Below, piece after piece: positions 24,157 to 33,310 of a stretch of 64,000 nucleotides of DNA. The stretch spans positions 89,880-153,879 of the forward strand of contig DVFW01000018.1 of the NCBI GenBank assembly GCA_018713055.1, given 5' to 3'. This stretch comes from Scatavimonas merdigallinarum. Its GTDB lineage: Bacteria; Bacillota; Clostridia; Oscillospirales; Acutalibacteraceae. The position numbers and the translations under genes are program-made. The first letter of the stretch is position 1. Every line of letters begins with the position of its first letter. The notes beneath the pieces were generated by a model. It saw only the letters and a program-made list of their open reading frames with translations, had not been told where the DNA came from and ran no database searches.

Positions 24157-26523
24157 TTACAAATTTAAGTGAAACTGCTTATCTATTTTCAGCTTATCCA
24201 TAATGCGAATCAAGAAGATAAACAGCAGTACGGAAACGGCCAGCAAGGGCAGCATAATCAGCAAAACTTCCATACTAAACGGGTTTAAATTAAGCAATCC
24301 GCGGAATACGGTCAGCCCACATGTAAGCCCGGATGTGCACACGATAAACAGCGCAATCCTGAAAGGGTTAAACGGTATGCTCAGCTTGAAGATCAGCATC
24401 AGTCCCGTAAATCCGGTCAAAATAACACAAAGCGTTGAAATTTGTTCTGTTGTAAGGCCCACAAACATTGATAGGATCAAAACAAAAATGACATCTAAAA
24501 TAATTGTAAGCGCCGCAGGGATCGCTCTGGATATTACATTTAAAAAGAAATTCCCCTGTATTCTTTCATGGTTAGGTTCAAGCGCCAGCACAAAGGAAGG
24601 AAGCCCAATGGCAAACACATTGATCAGTGTCATCTGGATCGGCTCGAACGGATAATTGAAGTCGACAAACAAAAACAGCAGTGCAAGTACAGACGAATAA
24701 ATGGTTTTTACAAGAAAGAGCGCCGCGCTGCGCTGAATATTATTGATGGAACGCCGGCCTTCCGCCACAACTCTGGGCATGGATGAAAAATCCGAATTCA
24801 GCAGCACAAGCTGCGATACATTTCTGGCCGCGTCGCTTCCGCTGGCCATCGCCACCGAGCAGTCCGCTTCTTTCAAAGCAAGCACGTCGTTTACACCGTC
24901 CCCCGTCATGGCGACGGTATGCCCCGCCTGTTTTAACGCGCAAATTAAATCTTTTTTCTGCACAGGCGTTACTCTGCCGAAAATAGAATACTGTTCGGCG
25001 GCTGCTTTTATTTCCTCCGGCGTCTTAAGCGAAGTTGCGTCAACATACCGTTCATAGCCTTTTAGCCCGGCTTCCTTTGCCACGCCGGAAACAGTTACAG
25101 GGTTGTCGCCGGATATAATTTTTAATTCCACGCCCTGCTGGTCAAAGAAAGCAAGCGTTTCTTTTGCATTTTCACGGATTTTATCTTTAATCTCCAGCAG
25201 CGCCATTGGACGCAAATGGGCCGGGAGCGCCTGATTTTCCCCAAATGAATCGTCCGATCGCGCCAGGAGTAAAACCCTGTACCCGTTTGACAACGCATGA
25301 ATTTTTTCCCTCACTTCTTTTGGAAGCGTTGGAAAAAGAAATTCTGCCGCGCCGATCACATATGTACCCGCTTTTCGAAACTGTGCACCGGACCATTTTC
25401 TTTCTGAAGAAAACGGCACTGTATGCATCACCTCTACAGGCGTTTTCAGGCCGTATTTTTCCCGGATTGCCACGCTGGTTGGGTTGTCGTCCTCCAGCGC
25501 ATTCATCAGAGCCGTAAGCGCCTGATCGACCTCCGCCTGGGAAACGCCGTCCAGCGGTGCGGCCTGGCAAAGCTCCATACTGCCTTCCGTAATTGTCCCT
25601 GTCTTATCCAGACACAGTACATCTACCCTTGCGAGCGTTTCTATGCAGTAAAGTTCCTGTACCAGCACTTTATATCTGGCAAGGCGGATAATCCCCACCG
25701 CAAGCACAGTACTAGTCAGTAAAATAAGTCCTTCCGGTATCATCCCAATCAAAGCGGCCACCGTATTGACCACAGAGGTTTGAAAGCCGGTCTCGCTGAG
25801 GCTTTGCTGATTTAAAAAAAGTAAAATTCCAACAGGAATAATTGCGATGGAAATAATCTTAATAATCTTATTCAGTGTGCGCATGATTTCAGAATTAACC
25901 TTTTTTATATACTTTGCGCCGCTGAAGATACTGGCCGCATAATTTTCATCGCCTACATGGTCAGCCCTTACCCTGCATTTTCCGCTGATCACATAGCTGC
26001 CTGATAAAAGCGTGTCGCCGGGTTTCTTATGAATTGGGTCCGATTCCCCTGTAAGAAGGGATTCGTTGACGTCGCATTCCCCCTGCAGGACAATGCAGTC
26101 GGTGGGAATCTGGTTGCCGTTTGCCAGTTCCAGAACATCGTCAAGCACAATATCATTTATACCAACCAGCGTAATTTGTCCGTCCCGAACGGCCTTGACT
26201 TTTGTGGAAGCGATGATAGACAATTTGTCTACCGTTTTTTTTGCGCGGATTTCCTGAAACGTTCCAATTGCAATGTTACACAGCACAATTCCCATAAAAA
26301 GCATATTTTTATAAGACCCGACGCAAAGCACCGCAATTGCAAGCAAAATGTTAATTAAGTTAAAAAGGGTGCATATATTATCCCGTATGATGCGCGGAAT
26401 GGATTTTGTCGGCAGGACGCTTTCCTTATTATAAAGGCCCTGTTCCATGCGCACCTGCACCTGTTGGCGGGTAAGACCGGTTTCCGGCCCGGCATTTATG
26501 CGCTTTTTTTCATTTTTTTCCAT
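24157..26523 (-). CDS. Cation-transporting P-type ATPase (CtpE-like, probably Ca2+)
   Basis: 788 residues. P-type signatures: actuator LLTGESDP, phosphorylation site DKTGTIT and hinge MTGDGVNDVLALKEADCSVAM. Ion-binding helix 4 has MIPEGL. The N-terminal GLTRQQVQVRMEQGLYN and the QEIRAKKTVDKLSI segment resemble mycobacterial CtpE, a Ca2+ importer. About eight to ten membrane helices are present. The start at 26523 has GGGAGA 8 bases upstream; the longer frame starts 21 bases earlier without support. It is a single-gene unit divergent from spoIVB. The ion is inferred, not shown. Confidence 0.85.
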   Translation of the reverse strand: MEKNEKKRINAGPETGLTRQQVQVRMEQGLYNKESVLPTKSIPRIIRDNICTLFNLINILLAIAVLCVGSYKNMLFMGIVLCNIAIGTFQEIRAKKTVDKLSIIASTKVKAVRDGQITLVGINDIVLDDVLELANGNQIPTDCIVLQGECDVNESLLTGESDPIHKKPGDTLLSGSYVISGKCRVRADHVGDENYAASIFSGAKYIKKVNSEIMRTLNKIIKIISIAIIPVGILLFLNQQSLSETGFQTSVVNTVAALIGMIPEGLILLTSTVLAVGIIRLARYKVLVQELYCIETLARVDVLCLDKTGTITEGSMELCQAAPLDGVSQAEVDQALTALMNALEDDNPTSVAIREKYGLKTPVEVMHTVPFSSERKWSGAQFRKAGTYVIGAAEFLFPTLPKEVREKIHALSNGYRVLLLARSDDSFGENQALPAHLRPMALLEIKDKIRENAKETLAFFDQQGVELKIISGDNPVTVSGVAKEAGLKGYERYVDATSLKTPEEIKAAAEQYSIFGRVTPVQKKDLICALKQAGHTVAMTGDGVNDVLALKEADCSVAMASGSDAARNVSQLVLLNSDFSSMPRVVAEGRRSINNIQRSAALFLVKTIYSSVLALLFLFVDFNYPFEPIQMTLINVFAIGLPSFVLALEPNHERIQGNFFLNVISRAIPAALTIILDVIFVLILSMFVGLTTEQISTLCVILTGFTGLMLIFKLSIPFNPFRIALFIVCTSGLTCGLTVFRGLLNLNPFSMEVLLIMLPLLAVSVLLFIFLIRIMDKLKIDKQFHLNL

Positions 26524-26781
26524 TTTATATCTCCCAAATACCAAAAATAAAAACTACGAAAAAAATAGTAGCATATTTTTTCCTAAATTACAATCCAAAT
26601 ATGCCCGTTGATAAATAATACGGTAAGTTTTGTAAAAAAATAAAAAAGGTGGTAAAAAGCACTGCAATATCTGATTTATACCGTGCATCTTTCCATAAAA
26701 ATTTTTTAAAGAGGCCTTTTCCAATCTAAAAAAACGCTTCTGTGGAAGAGTAATAGAAGCAACGGAAAAGGAGGTGTGCAA

Positions 26782-28026
26782 ATGAAAAAAATGATAAAAA
26801 AATTAACCGTTGCGCTAACCATCGCCAGCATGCTGATTTTCAGCCTGAGCGGCGTTTATTCCCTGTATCTTCCCGATTCTTACAGAGTAACCGACCTGTA
26901 TAATGTAATAAGCCCGCCGGTTGCCGGCGTTTCCATTGAAAATATTTCTAGTGTTACAGCTGTTCCGGCCGCTTCCTCCAGCGACAGCCATCAGGGCACA
27001 TACAACGGAAGGCTGATGTTGGGCGGCGTTATCCCAATTAAAGACGTTACTCTGGATTTAAGTGAGGATATACAGGTAATTCCCTGCGGTACTCCGTTTG
27101 GTGTAAAAATGTTTACGCAGGGCGTCATGGTGGTAAAGACAGACACTGTTACCGTGAACGGCCGCACCTGTTGCCCTGCAGCCGAGGGCGGCATTGAGGT
27201 TGGCGATGTTATTTTAAAAGTGAACGACGACAGTATCCGGAGCAATGAGGAGCTGATTCAGATTGTTTCGCATGCAAACGGAGAAAAAATCAGTCTGGAT
27301 GTTATGCGGGATGATAAAAATTTAAAATTGAGTATTACGCCGGTTCAGACAAGCCCGCAGGGCGACTATAAAATCGGCCTTTGGGTTCGGGACAGCTCCG
27401 CAGGTATTGGAACTGTCACCTTTTATCAGGCAGAAAGCAAAACCTTCGGCGGCCTTGGACACGGTATATGCGACGTTGATACCGGCGCGCTTATGTCGCT
27501 TTCCCAAGGCGACATTGTACAAGCAAAGCTTGACAGCATCACCAAAGGAATAAAAGGCACGCCCGGCGCCTTAAACGGACATTTTGACAACGACGTTGCC
27601 ATTGGTACGCTTTTGTCAAACTGTGAAACGGGTGTATACGGCTATATGGAAGAATCACCCGCAGACAACACCCCGGTTGAAGTGGCTTCCAAGCACGAGG
27701 TAAGGACAGGAAGTGCTAAAATTTTGACAACCATTTCCGGTGATCAGGCTCAATATTACGATATAGAAATTGAAAGCATCAATTATAATCAGGATACGGC
27801 ATCTAAAAACATGACAATAAAAATTACCGATGAGACCCTTCTTGAAAAAACAGGTGGTATTGTACAAGGCATGAGCGGAAGCCCGATTTTGCAAAACGGG
27901 AAGCTGGTTGGCGCCGTTACGCATGTGTTTGTAAACGAACCTGAAAAAGGATATGCGATTTTCTCGGAAAATATGTTAGCGGATCTTGTAGAAAGCACCG
28001 CAAAAAACAGGGATATTGCCGCCTGA
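26782..28026 (+). CDS. spoIVB: SpoIVB serine peptidase
   Basis: SpoIVB (family S55) is secreted from the forespore and cleaves SpoIVFA, which triggers sigma-K activation in the mother cell. 414 residues: an N-terminal membrane anchor/signal (KKLTVALTIASMLIFSLSGVYSLYLP), a PDZ domain at about 110-200 (GGIEVGDVILKVNDDSI), and the peptidase domain with catalytic His in GLGHGICD and Ser in GMSGSPI. The start is the ATG at 26782, 7 bases from AAAGGAGG, not the GTG at 26776. spo0A follows, as in Bacillus and most Clostridia. Confidence 0.95.
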   Translation: MKKMIKKLTVALTIASMLIFSLSGVYSLYLPDSYRVTDLYNVISPPVAGVSIENISSVTAVPAASSSDSHQGTYNGRLMLGGVIPIKDVTLDLSEDIQVIPCGTPFGVKMFTQGVMVVKTDTVTVNGRTCCPAAEGGIEVGDVILKVNDDSIRSNEELIQIVSHANGEKISLDVMRDDKNLKLSITPVQTSPQGDYKIGLWVRDSSAGIGTVTFYQAESKTFGGLGHGICDVDTGALMSLSQGDIVQAKLDSITKGIKGTPGALNGHFDNDVAIGTLLSNCETGVYGYMEESPADNTPVEVASKHEVRTGSAKILTTISGDQAQYYDIEIESINYNQDTASKNMTIKITDETLLEKTGGIVQGMSGSPILQNGKLVGAVTHVFVNEPEKGYAIFSENMLADLVESTAKNRDIAA

Positions 28027-28142
28027 ATGTGTGTTAAAAATATTTTCCCCCTTTTTTTAAAAAAACTTTCTGTAAACACTTGCTTAATTTACCAAATTGT
28101 GGTAATATAATCCCATCAAAAAAAATAACAGGGGGAATCTTT

Positions 28143-28940
28143 ATGGAAAAAAAGATTAAATCACTGATTACAGAAGATAGCGCAGTTTTCGGCCGCGAAG
28201 AATGTGAAATTTTGTCACAATATGGCATTGAAGTAAACTTATGTCAGAAAGACGGAATTGAAGTTCTGGAAAAAATTGACAGCTTACGGCCAGATGTTGT
28301 GCTTCTGGATCTTTTAATGACACGTATTGACGCTATTGGCGTACTGCGTTCCATGACCGGCAGTCAAAATGAAAAAAAACATCCGTTTTTTATAATTCTT
28401 TCTTCTTTTGACAGCCCTGTACTGGAACGAGAGGTTTTAACCAATGGTGCAGCCGCTTTTATCCGCAAACCATACAATATGCAGGAAATTGCGCAAAAGA
28501 TTGTAAAGCTTACGACCAGCGAATCCAACAGCACCCCTGAAAAAGCGCATAGCGGATTTGAAAATTTGGGTAGCGTTTTGGGGACAAATATAGAGGTAAA
28601 GGTTACAGAGATTTTGCATCAAATTGGCGTTCCGGCACACATTAAAGGCTATCATTATTTAAGAGATTCTATTATTATGTCTGTAGAAAAACCCGAAATT
28701 ATAAATGCCGTTACCAAACAGCTCTATCCCTCTGTTGCAAAAAAATATGAGACCACCTCTTCCCGTGTGGAACGCGCCATACGCCACGCTATTGAAGTTG
28801 CATGGGATCGTGGCGACGTAGACGTACTCAACTCTTATTTTGGATATACCATCCATAACGGAAGAGGTAAGCCCACCAACAGCGAATTTATCGCTATGAT
28901 CTCAGACAAACTGAGACTTCAGCTGAAAAACGCAAGCTAA
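28143..28940 (+). CDS. spo0A: Sporulation master regulator Spo0A
   Basis: 265 residues. The N-terminal receiver domain has the acidic pair E11-D12 and phospho-acceptor D56 (VVLLDLLM), then the conserved Ser (ILSSFD) and Lys (IRKPYN). The C-terminal Spo0A DNA-binding domain (about 150-265) has TEILHQIGVPAHIKGYHYLR, SSRVERAIRHAIEVAW and KPTNSEFIAMISDKLR. Phosphorylated Spo0A binds 0A boxes (TTTGTCGAAAA-like) and starts sporulation. The start at 28143 follows AGGGGGAATC. TATAAT at 28106-28111 may be its -10, but no good -35 is seen. A probable 0A-controlled promoter occurs at 63813-63844. Confidence 0.97.
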   Translation: MEKKIKSLITEDSAVFGREECEILSQYGIEVNLCQKDGIEVLEKIDSLRPDVVLLDLLMTRIDAIGVLRSMTGSQNEKKHPFFIILSSFDSPVLEREVLTNGAAAFIRKPYNMQEIAQKIVKLTTSESNSTPEKAHSGFENLGSVLGTNIEVKVTEILHQIGVPAHIKGYHYLRDSIIMSVEKPEIINAVTKQLYPSVAKKYETTSSRVERAIRHAIEVAWDRGDVDVLNSYFGYTIHNGRGKPTNSEFIAMISDKLRLQLKNAS

Positions 28941-28944
28941 AAAG

Positions 28945-28983
28945 CTCCTCCGTCCATTTAAAGGACGGAGGACCAATTTTTAT
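28945..28983 (+). terminator. Terminator after spo0A
   Basis: Stem TCCTCCGTCC/GGACGGAGGA (28946-28955, 28963-28972) followed by a T tract at 28977-28982. Confidence 0.85.
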
Positions 28984-29104
28984 AAAAAATTTACCAAAAT
29001 TTATAATACAGAAAAGACCTGTATGCTTTGCAGAAATATAGGCAACATCCAGAAAGCTCCCCGTGCCAAAAAATCAGTGCGCCCGCAAGCGAAAAACGCA
29101 CTGC

Positions 29105-29128
29105 TTCGACAAACGCATGTGCTATAAT
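29105..29128 (+). promoter_or_regulatory. Extended -10 promoter with embedded 0A-box-like site
   Basis: TGCTATAAT (29120-29128) lies 31 bases before the CopZ-like gene. TTCGACAAA (29105-29113) is the reverse complement of the Spo0A-box core TTTGTCGAA. No good -35 is visible. Confidence 0.5.
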
Positions 29129-29159
29129 GCAATTATAAGCAAGAAATGGAGGAACAAAA

Positions 29160-29372
29160 ATGGCGGTAAAAACATATGTTATCAATGGAATGACCTGCGG
29201 CCATTGCAGTACAAAAGTGGAACAGGCCATCAATGCAATCAACGGCGTTACTGCGCATGTCGATCTTGACGCAAAAACAGCAACCGTCACATCCAAGGCG
29301 TATATTGACGACGCACAAATTATGAATGCCGTCACAGGCGCAGGTTATACGGTTGTAGAAAACTGCATATAA
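29160..29372 (+). CDS. Heavy-metal-associated (HMA/CopZ-like) protein
   Basis: 70 residues forming one HMA domain with the metal-binding motif GMTCGHC at about residues 10-16. It fits a ferredoxin-like copper chaperone, with GVTAHVDLDAKTATV and the C-terminal GAGYTVVE. CopZ delivers Cu(I) to CopA ATPases or CsoR repressors; neither gene is nearby. AATGGAGG precedes the start. It is monocistronic, followed by a terminator. Confidence 0.85.
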   Translation: MAVKTYVINGMTCGHCSTKVEQAINAINGVTAHVDLDAKTATVTSKAYIDDAQIMNAVTGAGYTVVENCI

Positions 29373-29425
29373 ATTAAAAAATTTTTAAGAAAGCAAATAG
29401 AAAAGCACGGCTTAATTGGAAGTCA

Positions 29426-29469
29426 AACGGGCTTGCCGCCTATGATGATAGGGGCAAGCCCGTTTTTTC
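29426..29469. terminator. Bidirectional terminator between copZ-like gene and cysK
   Basis: Stem AACGGGCTTGCC/GGCAAGCCCGTT (29426-29437, 29453-29464) with T6 on the plus strand and TTT on the minus strand. Confidence 0.85.
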
Positions 29470-29508
29470 TTTCCCTGATATTATATGGCATTGGCTGCAA
29501 CGGCATTT

Positions 29509-30459
29509 TTACCCTTCAATAGAAGCCTCATCTTTGAAAAGCGCCGTTGACAAATAGCGTTCACCCGTGTCCGGCAGAATAACAGCAATGTGCTTCCCTG
29601 CATTTTCCGGCCGCTTTGCAAGCTGCTGCGCCGCATAAACCGCGGCCCCGGAAGAAATCCCAACGAGAAGCCCTTCCGCCTTTGCAATACGCCGGCCCGT
29701 TTCCAGCGCGTCCTCATCTTTTACAGGAAATATCTCGTCATAAACGTTGGTATCCAGTGTGTTCGGTACAAATCCGGCGCCGATCCCCTGTATTTTGTGG
29801 GAACCCGCAACCCCGCCTGACAAAACCGGAGAACCTGCCGGCTCTACCGCAACGACCTGTACAGACGGCTTTTTTTCTTTTAAAAAGCCTCCAGCCCCGC
29901 TGAGTGTACCGCCTGTGCCAACGCCGGCTACAAAGATATCCACGCAGCCGTCTGTAGCGTCCCATATTTCCGGTCCCGTTGTCCTTCTGTGAACTGCAGG
30001 ATTGGCCTGGTTTTCAAACTGGCCGAGGATCACTGAACCTTTTATTTCCCTGTTGAGCGCTTTTGCTTTTTCTATTGCACCGCTCATGCCTTTTTTGCCT
30101 TCTGTTAATATAAGTTGCGCGCCATAGGCCTTTAAAAGGCTGCGACGCTCTGCACTCATGGTTTCAGGCATTGTAAGCAACACCTTATACCCCTTTGCCG
30201 CCGCAACGCAGGCGAGGCCGATTCCAGTGTTGCCGCTGGTCGGCTCAATAATGACCGCACCTTTTGAAAGCAGGCCCTTTTCTTCGGCGTCTTCTATCAT
30301 TGCCCTTGCAATTCTGTCCTTTATGCTGCCGGCAGGGTTAAAGTATTCCAGCTTTGCCAAAATATGCGCTTGAATGTTCTCCCTCTTTTGAAAATTTGTA
30401 AGCTCCAAAATCGGTGTGTTACCGATCAACTGTGCAAGGCTTGTGTATATCTTCGCCAT
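29509..30459 (-). CDS. cysK: Cysteine synthase (O-acetylserine sulfhydrylase)
   Basis: PLP enzyme making cysteine from O-acetylserine and sulfide. 316 residues, usual length. PLP Lys is in NPAGSIKDRIA, the substrate loop is PTSGNTGIGLA, the phosphate-binding loop is GVGTGGTLSGAGGF, and GISSGAAV lies in the C-terminal half. AGGAGG precedes the start. It lies 98 bases downstream of metY on the same strand with no terminator between, so the two probably form a sulfide-assimilation operon. Confidence 0.95.
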   Translation of the reverse strand: MAKIYTSLAQLIGNTPILELTNFQKRENIQAHILAKLEYFNPAGSIKDRIARAMIEDAEEKGLLSKGAVIIEPTSGNTGIGLACVAAAKGYKVLLTMPETMSAERRSLLKAYGAQLILTEGKKGMSGAIEKAKALNREIKGSVILGQFENQANPAVHRRTTGPEIWDATDGCVDIFVAGVGTGGTLSGAGGFLKEKKPSVQVVAVEPAGSPVLSGGVAGSHKIQGIGAGFVPNTLDTNVYDEIFPVKDEDALETGRRIAKAEGLLVGISSGAAVYAAQQLAKRPENAGKHIAVILPDTGERYLSTALFKDEASIEG

Positions 30460-30557
30460 TTTGTTGCCTCCTATTACAATATATTTACGGGATAGGGCAC
30501 GGCAGCCAGCCGTGTCTTTTTCCGTATCGTTGCCTAAGCTGTTAGAATGAGAGTGTC

Positions 30558-31853
30558 TTATGCAATCGCTCTAAATGCCTGTTCCAGATCAAAAAGAATA
30601 TCGTCTATATGCTCTATGCCAATTGACACACGCACAGTGTTATCCCTGATGTTTTGCTCCTCCCGCGTTTTTTCATCCAGCTGCGCGTGTGTGGTCGTCG
30701 CCGGATGAATCACAAGAGATTTTGCGTCTGCCACATTTGCCAGCAGAGAAAAAAGCCGAAGGTTATCTATAAATTTTCTGGCTTTTTCCCCGCCGCCTTT
30801 AATTTCAAACGTAAATATTGCGCCGCCACCAGTCGGAATATATTTTCGGCACAGCGGCTTTTGTTCCGGGTCGAGTAAAGGGTGGTTGATCCTTTCCACC
30901 TGCGGATGGCCTGCCAGATATTCCAGCACCTTTTTTGTGTTTTCCACATGGCGCTGCACACGCAGTGAAAGCGTTTCAAGCCCCTGTAACAACAAAAACG
31001 CATGAAATGGGGAAATCGCCGCGCCCATATCGCGCAGAAGAAGCGCGCGAACCAGGGTAATAAATGCAGCTCTTCCGGCGGCCTCTGTAAAGCACAGGCC
31101 ATGATAGCTGGGATTTGGCCCGGAAATATATGGAAAACGTTTGCTTGCCCGCCAGTCAAAGTTGCCGCTGTCTACAATAATACCGCCCAGCGCCGTACCG
31201 TGACCACCGATAAACTTGGTTGCAGAATGCACAACCAGATCTGCCCCGTATTCCACCGGCCGCACCAAATAAGGTGTTGCAAACGTATTGTCTACAACAA
31301 GCGGTACTCCGTGCCGGTGCGCCGCCTGCGCGACCTTTTCTATATCTGTAAGCATGGAGTTGGGATTTCCCATGGTTTCTATAAAAACTGCTTTGGTATT
31401 TTCGCAAATTGCACGTTCAAACACATCGGCATTGGTTGGCCGGACAAAGGTTGTAGTTATTCCATATTGTGCAAGCGTATGCGCAAGCAGGTTATACGTT
31501 CCGCCATAAAGATTGTTTGCCGCTACAATATGGTCGCCGGCGTGCGCCAGGGCTTGCAGTGTGTACGATACCGCCGCAGCACCGCTTGCCACCGCCAGTG
31601 CGGCTACCCCGCCTTCCAGCGCAGCCATTCTGTTCTCTAAAACGGTCTGTGTGGGATTGGTCAGCCTGCCGTAAATATTGCCGGAAGCTGAAAGGCTGAA
31701 CCTGGCCTGCGCATCTTCTGTACTTTCAAACACGTAGGCCGCCGTTTGATAAATAGGCACTGCACGAGCGCCTGTTGCAGGGTCGGGTGCTTCCTGCCCG
31801 GCATGCAACTGCTTTGTTTCAAAATGAAGCCGTCTTTGTGTTAAATCGTCCAT
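30558..31853 (-). CDS. metY: O-acetylhomoserine sulfhydrylase (direct sulfhydrylation)
   Basis: Cys/Met-metabolism PLP enzyme of 431 residues. It carries NIYGRLTNPTQTVLENRMAALEGG near the N-terminus, VVDNTFATPYLVRP, the PLP Lys in HSATKFIGGHG, and IHPATTTHAQL at the C-terminal end. The length and the insert at GPNPSYHGL fit O-acetylhomoserine (thiol)-lyases rather than cystathionine synthases. It makes homocysteine directly from sulfide. AAGGTGG precedes the start. Confidence 0.92.
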   Translation of the reverse strand: MDDLTQRRLHFETKQLHAGQEAPDPATGARAVPIYQTAAYVFESTEDAQARFSLSASGNIYGRLTNPTQTVLENRMAALEGGVAALAVASGAAAVSYTLQALAHAGDHIVAANNLYGGTYNLLAHTLAQYGITTTFVRPTNADVFERAICENTKAVFIETMGNPNSMLTDIEKVAQAAHRHGVPLVVDNTFATPYLVRPVEYGADLVVHSATKFIGGHGTALGGIIVDSGNFDWRASKRFPYISGPNPSYHGLCFTEAAGRAAFITLVRALLLRDMGAAISPFHAFLLLQGLETLSLRVQRHVENTKKVLEYLAGHPQVERINHPLLDPEQKPLCRKYIPTGGGAIFTFEIKGGGEKARKFIDNLRLFSLLANVADAKSLVIHPATTTHAQLDEKTREEQNIRDNTVRVSIGIEHIDDILFDLEQAFRAIA

Positions 31854-32021
31854 CGCTTGATACCACCTTATAATAATCTTGCTTTTATTCTTCTATATGT
31901 TTTTTGGTTTATGCAAAAGCAGCGGCAGAGCGCAAACTTTTTCAGAAGAAGCAGACAGCGCGCTGACAAACTACATACAATTTTTTAACTAAATTGTTAG
32001 AGTATTTGAAAAATTTTTTCT

Positions 32022-32050
32022 ATTTTAGTAAATCCTCATTTTTTTGTCAA
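32022..32050 (-). promoter_or_regulatory. Sigma-A promoter for metY-cysK
   Basis: Minus strand: TTGACA (32050-32045), a 17-base spacer and TAAAAT (32027-32022). It gives a 5' UTR of about 160 bases (31854-32015) in which I see no known riboswitch. The pair ACAATTT/AAATTGT at about 31975-31996 in the leader could be an operator. Confidence 0.65.
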
Positions 32051-32097
32051 GATTATTTTGGGAACGGGAATTTTATGTATACAATCTCTTTGCATTA

Positions 32098-32106
32098 TGA
32101 TAAAAT
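32098..32106 (+). promoter_or_regulatory. Extended -10 for the glycosyltransferase gene
   Basis: TGATAAAAT with a weak -35 (TATACA, 32078-32083) 17 bases upstream of the hexamer. It is back-to-back with the metY promoter. Confidence 0.45.
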
Positions 32107-32143
32107 GGAATTAGTTCGTACTATATTTTAAGGGAGTGATTTG

Positions 32144-33259
32144 TTGAAGGTTCTGATATTGTCCTGCAACACAGGCGAAGGCCATAACAGCGCCGGCAGG
32201 GCAATTTTTGAAAAACTTTTACAAAACGGCATAGAAGCAGAATTTGCAGACACACTTTCAATCGGCAGCCAAAACGCGTCCTTACATGTAAACCGCCTGT
32301 ATACAAATATTACGACAAAGACTCCTTCCACGTTTAAGCTGCTGTACAAAGCCGGAAGCGCCGTCAGCCGTCTGAAGATAAAATCGCCCGTCTATGCGGT
32401 CAATAAACTCAATGCCAAAAGCATTTACACATACATTTTGCGGAACAATTTCCACGCGGTGATAACCTCCCACCTTTTTCCAGCTGAAACGCTGACCAGT
32501 ATACGAAAGCAACGGGGAAAAACTTTTAAATTTCTTTCTGTTGCTACTGACTACACCTGTATACCGTTTTGGGAGGAAACGCAGCCAGATTATTACATTA
32601 TTCCACACAGCGAGCTTATAGAGGAATTTACTGAAAAAGGCATCCCTCCCAAAAAGCTGCTGCCCTATGGAATTCCCGTAAGCGACGCTTATAAAACGCA
32701 TACGGAAAAACACTGTGCGCGCAGGGAATTGTCCCTTGATGAGGGAAAAACAACGCTTTTACTGATGTCTGGCAGCATGGGTTTTGGAAAGCCGGAAGCG
32801 CTGGTACAGGCTTTATGTCAAAAATTTGGGGAAAATACAAACCTGGTAGCCTTATGTGGCAATAATAAAAAGCTGGAAAACAGACTGCGTACACAATTTG
32901 GCTCTTATAAAAATGTAATAGTAAGAGGATATACAAACCAGGTAAGCCTGTATATGGATGCATGCGATCTGCTATTTACAAAACCGGGCGGGCTTACTTC
33001 TACTGAAGCGGCCGTTAAAAACATCCCCATTATCCATACCGCCCCGATTCCGGGGTGTGAAACGAAAAACGCGCAGTTTTTTGCACAGCGCTATCTTTCC
33101 GTTTACTCGCCGGGTGATCCGCAAAAAGCGGCTTGTGATGCTTTTATACTGTTACATGATCCACAGAAAAAAGAAAAAATGCTGGAAATGCAAAACCGGT
33201 ATATTTGTAAAGATGCGGCGGATTTGATCTATAAACTTTTACTGAAAATTTGCGGATAG
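32144..33259 (+). CDS. MGDG-synthase/UgtP-like lipid glycosyltransferase (GT28)
   Basis: 371 residues. The N-terminal half has the MGDG-synthase signature LSCNTGEGHNSAGRAI and the TSHLFPAETL region. The C-terminal GT28 half has LMSGSMGFG, the nucleotide-sugar region FTKPGGLTSTEAAVKNIPII and PIPGCETKNAQFF. Relatives transfer galactose or glucose to diacylglycerol to make glycolipids and lipoteichoic acid anchors. The frame begins with two TTG codons; the one at 32144 is better spaced from AAGGGAG (32130-32136). A PlsY-like gene follows 51 bases later and suggests a joint lipid role. Confidence 0.85.
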   Translation: MKVLILSCNTGEGHNSAGRAIFEKLLQNGIEAEFADTLSIGSQNASLHVNRLYTNITTKTPSTFKLLYKAGSAVSRLKIKSPVYAVNKLNAKSIYTYILRNNFHAVITSHLFPAETLTSIRKQRGKTFKFLSVATDYTCIPFWEETQPDYYIIPHSELIEEFTEKGIPPKKLLPYGIPVSDAYKTHTEKHCARRELSLDEGKTTLLLMSGSMGFGKPEALVQALCQKFGENTNLVALCGNNKKLENRLRTQFGSYKNVIVRGYTNQVSLYMDACDLLFTKPGGLTSTEAAVKNIPIIHTAPIPGCETKNAQFFAQRYLSVYSPGDPQKAACDAFILLHDPQKKEKMLEMQNRYICKDAADLIYKLLLKICG

Positions 33260-33310
33260 AATAAAAAAGACAGGGGTTTTACACGCGTACTGTGAGGGGA
33301 TTTATAAGAT

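Noticed and set aside
31854..32015. Long metY leader as a possible SAM riboswitch or T-box
   Set aside because: No S-box core, no T-box sequence and no terminator stem could be found.
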